Below are positions 34,090 to 43,250 of a DNA stretch of 64,000 nt, in pieces; positions within the stretch are counted from its first letter, which is position 1; every line of letters starts with the position of its first letter. A program made the translations under genes and the position numbers. The notes beneath the pieces are model-generated. The model was not told the DNA's origin, did not search any database, and saw only the letters and a list, made by a program, of their open reading frames with translations. Source of the DNA: Juglans regia (taxonomy: Eukaryota > Streptophyta > Magnoliopsida > Fagales > Juglandaceae); NCBI RefSeq assembly GCF_001411555.2, contig NC_049909.1:10485485-10549484 (forward strand), read 5' to 3'.

Positions 34090-34895
34090 GTGCACTGAGA
34101 CCCAGATGGTTTTATATGCAAGCTATATGCTGTAAGGTGAAGCGGCAAACTGGTGGGAGACCAAGCGGCCACTCCTAGAAATGGAGTTGGGATCCTTGGC
34201 TGCTGTGTCTTGGCAGTGGTTTAAGAAAGAATTTGATGATCGATACTTCCCTGTTTCGATGAGACGGCAAAAGGCTCGGGAGTTTAATAATTTGGTTCAA
34301 GGAGACGTGACTGTCGAGCAGTATGCAAGGAAATTTATGGAGCTTGGACGGTTCGCTCCTCACCTCATTGCTACTGAAGAGATGCGGGCTGAACGTTTCC
34401 AAGAAGGGTTGTGCCCTCAAATCCGCAGGCAGGTCGCATGCCTGGAAATCCAGAACTTTCAGAGGTTGGTCGATGTGGCCTCTATTGCTGAGCGAGAGCG
34501 AGGTGCTGTGGTAGGCTCCCCACCGGGTAAGAAGCGACTGAACGTTGATGGTGAAGGGAGCAGCTCCGGGTCACCACAGAAGTTTGTGCAAAGGATCGGG
34601 GCCCGAGCGCAGGCAGCTTCCGGTATGCGTATTGGGGGCCGAGCTCCAGTTTGTGGCAGATGTAATAGAGCCCACGAGGGCGAGTGTCGTCAGGGTTGGA
34701 ACCAGTGCTTTTAGTGTGGTCAGACGGGGCACTTTTTCTCGTGAGTGCCCTAATCGGACCCAAGGGAATCAGGGTGGTCGTCGCGGTGGTAGGACTAATC
34801 AGAGGCAATTAGGTCAGGCTCGGATGTACTCGTTGACTCCTGGTAGTGCTGGCGACGAGATTCCAGAGACTCAGGACGCTGGAGTTATGGCAGGT
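34090..34895 (+). pseudogene. Gypsy (Tekay-like) gag remnant
   Basis: Retrotransposon gag of chromovirus type: YASYML, a stop (TAA 34134), then GEAANWWETKRPLLE, SWQWFKKEFDDRYFP, KAREFNNLVQGDVTVEQYAR, FAPHLIATEEMRAERF and GLCPQIRRQV. The C-terminal zinc knuckle CGQTGHF..REC near 34716-34750 is damaged by a TAG two codons before the first Cys of its core and by an extra T that shifts the frame. Protease and all of pol are absent: after the PETQDAGVMAG segment the sequence passes to the non-coding 3' end of the element. This is the only coding trace of the family that made the long LTRs around it. Confidence 0.85.
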
Positions 34896-35065
34896 ATGGG
34901 TCTAATCTTACCTTTCGTAATGAATGCCATGTGTGGTTTATTCTTGGGTTTTGGAAAGTTATGCAAGCTGTACCCATGCCCGTTGGGTGTTGGAGGTTGT
35001 GTGATTTTCTTAAGAGTGTTTTGGTTGTATTTGGTTTCCTGCTTTAGAGTGATGTTTGGCCCTAC

Positions 35066-35102
35066 AAATTTCGAGGACGAAATTTTTTTTAAGGGGGGAG
35101 GA
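35066..35102 (+). promoter_or_regulatory. Polypurine tract before LTR1
   Basis: TTTCGAGGACGAAA followed by a T-run and AAGGGGGGAGGA, directly before TGTAACACCCC. The same sequence occurs at 43217-43250 and, inverted, at 50089-50125. GAGGACGAA plus AAGGGGGGAGGATGTAAC is a known signature of Tekay/Del-type chromoviruses. Confidence 0.85.
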
Positions 35103-37794
35103 TGTAACACCCCGTATTTTAGTGTATTTTTATTGAAGGATTATCTTTATTTTATTCAAAAATTATTCTCTTGTTTTAAAATTATTGGATTTTTAATTGG
35201 GTTATTTTTAGGATTTTTAATTTGGTGAAAATTATTTTTTATGTGCTTTCTTATTATTTATTTATTGTTATGCATTTAAATTACTTTTCTTATTTAATTA
35301 ATTATTGTGGGATTTAATTATTTCAATTTGACTTTACCATTACGTTTAAATTATTTTATTTAATTTGTGGTTTTAAAATCGTTTCCGTTGGATCATTTTC
35401 GTGACCCAAGTTATGAGGACTGGACCTCATTTCTTTCCCTCTATTTTTCTCTTTCCTCTCTTTCTTCTTTTCTTTTTCTCTTTTTCTTTCCTTTTTCTTT
35501 CTTTTCCCGCTGCATTTCCCCCCGTGCGCGACCCAGCTCCCTCTCTCTCCCCGTGCGTCCGTCACCTTCACCCAGACCGCTGCCGTCACGCCTCCGTGCA
35601 CGACACCGCCCGGCCGACTAGCTCCCCGACCGGCCGGCGACCTCACCCTCCAAATCCTAGCCCCTACCTCGCCGCTGGTAGCCCGCACGCACCCTTCAAG
35701 CCGCGGCGTCACTTTCGCTCCAGCGCCGCCGTCGCACCACCTCCGGCCACCATCTTCCTACCACTTCATCCCTGACCTCTTGGCAACCCAATGGACCCAA
35801 CCCCGGCTCCGATCCGTCACCGGTGAAGCACAACCAAGCCCATCTTCGATTTCGGCATTTTTGGCCTAAAAACACCCCTTGCGCCGCCACCCACGGCAAA
35901 CCACCACCACCATTGGCTTCACCGACCTCTCTAGGCCCTACCTTACCATTTTTGGGTCTTCGTTTGTCTCCGTTGAAAAGTTGGTATTTGTGACCCACGG
36001 CCATAGTGTATTTTACATTGTGGTGTTGCTCAGACGTCGCCTTTTCCAACTTCGTGATCCTTCGGAAATTGCTATATTGCACTGTAAGTATTTCTCCAAA
36101 GAACTTTCGTAATTTAAATGTATTTTTGTACTAACATATTACACTGTATTTGTTTGACATGCCAGACTGAGTCCGAGGAGTTTGGGGGTCGGATGGATTT
36201 ATGATTGGAGTTGTTTGGGTTGGTTTGATTGGATTGGTTATTGGTTATTGAGGAATGTGGATTTGTGTTGGTACATGTGCATATCAATCTTTCATGCATG
36301 ATCATGTTTGTAAAGAAAACTGGGTTTTCGTGTATTGCATTCATGTGCATGTGTGATTTGGAAAAGTTATGATTTCATGTGTGAGAAATTGGATTTGTTT
36401 GGATTGATTGATTTGAGAAAAAAGGGAAAGAGACTGTAGGGATGGTGGTAAGCAGGGACGGTGGTAGAGTCCCGCCTGTGATTCCCGCCTACGGTGCACG
36501 CGGTAGGAATGGTGGTAAGCAGGGATGGTGGTTGTGTCCCGCCTGTGATTCCCGCCTACGGTGCACGCAGTAGGGATGGTGGTAAGCAGGGATGGTGGTA
36601 GAGTCCCGCCTGTGATTCCCGCCTACAGTGCTCTGTTATGTATCTATTGTGTGGAAAGGAACTGTAGGGATGGTGGTAAGCAGGGACGGTGGTAGAGTCC
36701 CGCCTGTGATTCCCGCCTACGGTGCACGCGGTAGGGATGGTGGTAAGCAGGGATGGTGGTAGAGTCCCGCCTGTGAGTCCCGCCTACAGTGTCCGATAAA
36801 TTGTTGAGTTTTGTTTAAATCATTTTCTGGGAAAATGTTGGATTATATGTTTTGGCTAAAAATGAGATTTTGACGTGTGTTGGAAAATTATCATTTTCGG
36901 AGAAAATGATGTTTTGAGAGAAATGTATATTCTTTTTTTTTTTTATGCATGCATGTTGGTCGTATTTAATGCATTTATATTACGTTGTTATTTTGGGTTA
37001 TACTTACCTGCGGTACCGTTTTATGGTATCGTAGCTTTTGATGCAGATGAGGATGATGAGTCTTAGGCTTTGGCTCCATGGTGAGAGTGATCTGGGATCA
37101 CTGGCTGTGTTAAACTTTATTTTGGGATGACTGTATAATTTTGTAAACCCTTTTACTGATGTTTACTTGTATTTAAATTCTGGTACTTAGTTGACTAATC
37201 CGCTGCGTTGTTTTTGTACACTGTCGCTTGTACACACACTTGGGCACGTTTCGTTGGGATGTGTGACCGTGTTGTCATCATCCTGGTGTCTCGATTCCCG
37301 TGTTTCCTTACATGGGGGTCAGGGGCGCCACATATATGCTCTCTGCTTACTGAGTTGTTGATAACTCACCCCCTTATCTCCATAATATTTCAGATGACAT
37401 TGATGGTTCAGCTGAGGATCAGTATTAGAGTTTATGGAGAAGATTAGCAGTGAATGGTTGTTGGGTATCTCGTGGTATTAGTGTTGATGTTGGAAGTTAT
37501 TTATATTTCTTAAGTTTGCTTCAATGGATTTAGACGGTTTATGGAGACTTATGTTAATGTTTCATTATTTTTAGTTTGTTATTTGAGACATGAATAAGAG
37601 CTGATTTTATTTGAGTTGCTGGATTGAAAATTGGATAGATGAGTTTATATGGTTTATTTAATTGAAGTATTTACGTTTGATTTGAGGTTTGAGAAAATAT
37701 ATATTCTTGAATTTGGAAGTACTCTAGCCTTGTTAGAGTTGATTATCAGGTTATATGAGTTAAATCTCCGGACCCTCGAGGACGAGGCGTTACA
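35103..37794 (+). repeat. LTR1: mosaic gypsy LTR
   Basis: 2.69 kb, TGTAACACCCCG ... GACGAGGCGTTACA, with a polypurine tract before it and a primer-binding site after it. Its first ~1.08 kb and last ~0.46 kb match the LTR2/LTR3 family. The middle (about 36183-37332) does not: it carries a different minisatellite (36436-36792) and ends GGGGTCAGGGGCGCCACA, like the end of another LTR. The stem-loop GAGTTGTTGATAACTC is at 37352-37367 and the acceptor-like TTTCAG near 37390. Confidence 0.85.
36436..36792. repeat. 67-bp minisatellite in LTR1 (3 + 2 units)
   Basis: Units start GTAGGGATGGTGGTAAGCAG at 36436, 36503, 36570, 36664 and 36731. The first three and last two are in tandem, with a ~30-bp spacer containing CTCTGTTATG between the groups. 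Every unit contains GGTAAGCAGGG, which resembles the AGGTAAGCGGGG donor-like site of the sister LTRs. Confidence 0.95.
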
Positions 37795-38647
37795 GTTGGT
37801 ATCAGAGACATGTTTGAATTCTGCATACTATAAACCTTGGAGGTTTAGATTTCTGTGGGATCATAGGATGTAAAGATTTCAGTGTAGGAACTTGAGGAAT
37901 TTAAGAATGATCATGTGGATATTTAAGTTCGAGATTCTTAAAACCTTATGATTGATTTTGATGGAATTTGAAGATGTAGATATGGTAAGTTTATTCTGTA
38001 GGATGTAGGACATGACTTGGAAATAATCTTTATAAGATTTAAGGTTTATATTTTTGTGGTTTGGATTCTAAAGATGTACTAGAGTTTAGAGCGATGTTGG
38101 GTTTGCAATATAAGATGATAGGAATGATTATATGTGCTGGTTAAAGATATGGCTAAGAATGGGTAAAACCATGTGTGCAGTACCGGAAAAGTTTAAAGGT
38201 TTAATTGTAAATTATTGTTTTTATTTAAATTGAATTTATTTGGTTTTGTTTGATTTTTTTTTATTTGAATTGGAATTATGTTATTTTTTTATTTATTAAG
38301 TTTATTTTATTTTGTTCGTTTCGTTCGAAGCTGAAAAACGGGTTAAGGATTAAGTTATGGCAGGAAGATGGTACGACTGAGAACGCTATTGTTATATTTA
38401 GCAGAGTAGGCTTGAACTTTTATCGACTTGGTGTGCTTTTATAATATCAAGGTTTGAAAGGAACGGCATGGTCTGGGTGATCTATTCGGGGAGTAAGATA
38501 TTTGAGGTTTTCGATTTTATGGAGGTATGCCATGAGGCTTTAGAATAGAAGATTGTAAGTTCAACAAACTTTAAGGATAGATTTATGGAAATTTCACCAA
38601 AAGTTTAAGGTTTTGCAGACTTTAGGAAATGATTTGTTATCATTTAA
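37795..38647 (+). other. Truncated non-coding internal region after LTR1
   Basis: Begins with a TGGTATCAGAGACA primer-binding site (37797) and matches the first ~0.85 kb of the internal region at 41333-43250 (for example ATGGGTAAAACCATGTGTGC near 38159 and 41700). It stops at ..GTTATCATTTAA, where LTR2 begins. In the intact region the same word is followed by TGTTTAGATTTTG (42180). The rest of the internal domain and the polypurine tract are therefore missing here. No coding sequence. Confidence 0.8.
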
Positions 38648-41332
38648 TGTAACACCCCGTATTTTAGTGTAATTTTTTACTGAAGGATTTTTATTATTTA
38701 TTCAAAAATTTATTCTCTTGTTTTAAAATTGTTGGGTTTATAGTTGTGTTATTTTTATGATTTTAATTCTGTGAAAATTATTTTTGAAGTGCTTTCTCTA
38801 AATTAATTATTTTTATGCGTTTAAATTTCTTCTCAAATTAAATTAACTTGTTGTGGGGTTTAATTATTTATTTTCATTTTAATCATTACGTTTGAATTAT
38901 TTTATTTTACTTGCTGTTTTAAAATCGTTTCCGTTGGATCTTTTTTTTTTGACCCAAGATTTGAGGATTTGGACCTTATTTCTTTCCCTACATTTTTTTC
39001 TCTTTTCTCTTTTCTTTTTCTTCTTTTTTTTCTTTCTTTCTTTTTCTTTTTCTCCCCCTGCTGCCGCGCGGACGTTTCTCTCTCTCTCTCACGCCGTGCA
39101 ACCGTTCCTCACCTAGCCCACCGCCGTCGCGCCGCCGTGCGCGACACCGCCCACCCCATCGTGCTCCCCACCGGCCGGCGACCTCCCTCTCCGATTTCCA
39201 GCCCTAGCCGCGCCGCCGTTAGCCTCCACGCACCACACGAAGCCGCGGCATTCCTTGCGCCGCTGCGCCGCCGTCGTTCCACCACCGGCCACCATCTTCC
39301 TACCACTTCATCCCTGACCTCTTGGCAACCCTTTGGACCCAACCCCAGCTCCGATCCGTCACCGGTGAAGCCCCACCAAGTCCATTTCCGATTTGTATGT
39401 TTTTGGCCTTAAACCACCATTTGCGCCGTCATCCACGGCAAACCACCACCACCATTGGCTTCACCGACCTCTCTAGGCCCTACCCTATCATTTTGGGATC
39501 TTCGTTTGTCTCCGTTGAAAAGTGGGTATTTGTGACCCACGGCCACAGTGTATTTTACACTGTGGTGTTGCTCAGACGTCGCCTTTTTCAGTTTCGTGAT
39601 CCTTCGGAAATCATTATATAGCAATGTAAGTTTTTTTTTTCAAAGAATTCTCGTGAATTTAATGTATTTTTGCACTAGCACATTACACTGTATTTTAATT
39701 GCTGGTTGGTTTTGCCGGACTGAGTCCGAGGAGTAACAGGGTTGATTGGATTGGGTGATGGAGTTGTTAGTATGATTGGTTTAGACTATGAGATTTGTTG
39801 GCTGTTCGGGTTTAAATATTGGTGTTTTGTGTATGACGTGGGTTGTGGTGGATATTGGTGATTTTATGAAGTAATGATATACTTTGGGATTATGAGGATT
39901 TTTTTAAGTTTTGAGAAATTAAGATAGATTATTTTAGAAGCTTAGGCTTAAATATGGAAATCCGTAATTGGTTGAAAACTTACGGAAATTGTGTGATTAT
40001 TTTTTTATAGGTGACGATTATTAGTCGACTCAACATTTTTTGAAGAAATTTCTGAAAAGCTAAGAAGTCCAGGTAAGCGGGGTTTATATACTAGTTTTGC
40101 ATAAAATAAATGAAAGGAGGTTGACTTTGAGAATAAATGTGTTTATTTTTGAAAGAGATGATCTGAAAACAACCTCAAATGTTTATTCTGCATATGCATA
40201 AATTCTATATAAGGGAAAATATTTTTCTGTCATGACTAGTGTAGACATGAGCAAGTTTTGTGTACTTTATTTCTGAACTATGTAAAAGAGCGAATATGAA
40301 AATCTGGAAGTTTTGTTATGAACAAATGAGAATATTTTGTTTATGTTTATCTCGAACATGTGAAATGATCTGAAGCCTTTCAATGTTTTGTTTTGATATG
40401 AGGTATCATCTGAGAATCTTGGCATGATGTTCTGATTCTGTATATGATTGTAACCGGATTTTCGATGAAATCCGTTCTGTTTCTGTTAAGGCCCAGCCAC
40501 GGGTATAATGGTGGTTTATAACCCTACCACGGGGGTGAAACATGGAAAATGGCCCAGCCACGGGTATAATGGTGGTTTATAACCCTACCACGGGGGTGAA
40601 ACATGGAATATGGCCCAGACACGGGTATAATAGTGGTTTATAACCCTACCACGGGGGTTAAACATGATATTGTCCCGATGTGATATTAAATGAAGATAAG
40701 ATTATAATGTTTCAGTTTAGAAATGTCAACGGATTCTATTTTTGGAATAAGTTCATTTTTTTGAAAATTTCGCTCTAATGTTTTTGTACAAGTTTTGTTT
40801 CTACATTCTGAAAGTAAATGTTCTGTTCGGCTTATCAAATGTTATAAATGCTCATGTTTACATGCTAGTATATGCTCTCTGCTTACTGAGTTGTTGATAA
40901 CTCACCCCGTTAATCTTCATAATATTTCAGATGACATCGATGGCTCAGCTGAAGATCAGTAATAGAGTCTATGGAGAAGATTAGCATTATTTTGTTGTTG
41001 GGTATCTCATGATATTAGTATTGGTGTTGGAGGTTAATTATCTTTCTTAAGTTTGCTTCAATGGATTTAGACGGTTTATGGATACTTATGTTAATGTTAT
41101 ATTATTTCTAGTTGTTATTTGAGACATGAAGAAGAGTTGATTTTATTTGGGTTGTTGGATTGAATATTGGATAGATGAGTTTATTTGATTTATTTAATTG
41201 AAGTATATACGTTCGATTTGAGGTTTGGGAAAATGGATAAATTCTTGAATTTGGAAGTACTCTAGCCTTGTTAGAGTTGATTATCAGGTTTTATGAGTTA
41301 ACTCTCCGGACCCTCGGGGTCGGGGTGTTACA
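38648..41332 (+). repeat. LTR2 of the gypsy array (5' LTR of a non-autonomous element)
   Basis: 2,685 bp, TGTAACACCCCGTATTTT ... GGGGTCGGGGTGTTACA, followed by the TGGTATCAGAGACAGG primer-binding site at 41335. The first ~0.62 kb resembles LTR5/LTR6 and LTR0; from about 39265 on it is almost the same as LTR3. Marks: CpG-rich block 39060-39400, GTAAGT site ~39626, CGGACTGAGTCCG at 39716-39728, donor-like GT at 40073, 61-bp repeats 40490-40672, stem-loop 40888-40903, acceptor-like AG at 40930. Confidence 0.92.
40490..40672. repeat. 61-bp minisatellite in LTR2 (3 units)
   Basis: Three units beginning GGCCCAGCCACGGGTATAAT, each made of two related ~30-bp halves (CCCAGCCACGGG.. and CCCTACCACGGG..). 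LTR3 carries the same three units at 45083-45265. Confidence 0.95.
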
Positions 41333-43250
41333 GATGGTATCAGAGACAGGTTAGAGATTCTGCATACTATAAACCTTGGAGGTTTAGATATCTGTGGGTT
41401 TAAGAAGAAACTTCATATTTGAGGTGTAGAATTTTAAAGAATAAGAGATGATTATGTGGATATTTGAGGTTTAGATTTTACAGACTTTATGATTGAGTTT
41501 CGAGATTTTGAGGTTTAGGGATTTTAGATCCGACAAGCTTACTTGGTGGACTATAGGAGATAATCTTTATAAGATTAATTTAAGGTTTAGATTTTTGAGG
41601 TTAGATTTCTAAAGACGAAAGAGAGTTTAGAGCGATGTCGGGTTTGCAATATTAGATGGTAGGAATGACTATATGTGCTGATTAATGATATGACTAAGAA
41701 TGGGTAAAACCATGTGTGCAGTACCAGAAAAGTTTAAAGGTTTAATTGGAAATTATTATTTTTATTTAACTTGAATTTATTTGGTTTTGGTTGATTTTAT
41801 TTTATTTGAATTGAAATTATATTATTATATTTATTAAGTTTATTTTGTTTTGTTCGTTTCGTTCGAAGCTGAAAAGCAGGTTAAGGATTAAGTTATGGCA
41901 GGATGATGGTACGACTGAGAACGCTTTTGTTATTTTTAGCAGAGTAAGCTTGAACTTTTATCAAATTGGTGTGCATTTATAATATCAAGGTTTGAAAGGA
42001 ACGGCATAGTCTGGGTGATCTATTTGGGGAGTAAGATATTTGAGATTTTCGATTTCATGGATGTATGACACGAGGCTTTAGAATAGAAGATTGTAAGTTC
42101 AACAAACTTTAAAGATAGACTTACAGAAATTTCACCAAAAGTTTAAGGTTTTGTAGATTTTAGGAAATGATTGTTATCATTTAATGTTTAGATTTTGAAA
42201 ACTTTGGGAGTCAATTGTTTTATTATTGGATATAAGTTCATCGATCTTACAGATTTCGGAAAATGATTCTTATATAATTTAAGATCTTAGAATTGCAATT
42301 TGAAGGACTGATTTATAATGAGATTGAAATTTTTTAATTCTGCAAGCTTGGAGTGTTAGCTTGATTTATTTTGGAGACTGATTAATCTGTGACCATTAAT
42401 GGGGTTGATCGAAGTTGAGTTATTAATATAGGAAATTTTAAGAGAATTATTTCTTTGAGGATTGAAGGTATTGGTCCAGTTTGGATAATAATTGTTATTA
42501 ATTCGAGGTTTTAGTGGTAGGTTTTGGGATTAGATCCATAGCAGATTTAAGGATAATAGTTGGTGCAGATCCAGGAATTAATTCTTGGTGAGTTTGAGGA
42601 AAGTGTGTAATAGTTCATGGTTTTGGAGATAAAGAATTTTCTACCAAATGTGGTGAGAGTTTTTTTGGTTAGTAGGCGTTGAGCTACCTCGTACTCAATG
42701 GTATTATGTTGTGTTATATTTAAGGATTCAAACCTTATGCTGATCTTAAGGAATTAGAGATTAAACTTTTGGTGGTGCGGAATTAGGATATAATTCTTGT
42801 TGATTTTGAGATAATAGGTCTGGATGATGGAAATGTTTATTGATGGTTAACTTTGGAAGTGGCTAATAGGTTACCAACTTGTAGAATTCAATTAAGGTTT
42901 GTGAGTTTTAACATAGGAGTCGATTGAGGTTAGCGCAGATCGTGTTACGAAAATAGTAATAATCATTGGGATTCCTTGGATGTTGTGTAAAGGCTCTTGT
43001 GGAAAGATGAGATTTTGGATAGTATTGCCACCCTAAGAATACTGGACGTGATGTGCCACTGGGGGACTAATACGAGTATGATGGAATTGCCTATGAAAAT
43101 AGACTTGAGAGAACATTACTCATGCTTGTTGGGAGTTGTTGTTGGTATGGTCTTTTCGAGCGTGTTTTGAGTTGTATCTGGCATCCTGCTTTAGCGTGAT
43201 GTTTGACCTTACAAATTTCGAGGACGAAATTTTTTTTAAGGGGGGAAGGA
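41333..43250 (+). other. Non-coding internal domain between LTR2 and LTR3
   Basis: 1.9 kb with a primer-binding site at 41335 and the conserved polypurine tract at 43217-43250 but no gag or pol, so the element is non-autonomous (LARD-like) and depends on proteins from elsewhere. It is homologous to 50089-52113 (opposite strand) and in part to 37795-38647. A short degenerate frame near 42980-43190 (KDEILDSIATL, CHWGTNTSMM) is shared with 50143-50361 but carries stops here. Confidence 0.85.

Noticed and set aside
36436..36792. Possible CRISPR array (regular repeats)
   Set aside because: Units are contiguous tandem repeats with no variable spacers, in a plant retroelement LTR; minisatellite is the right term.
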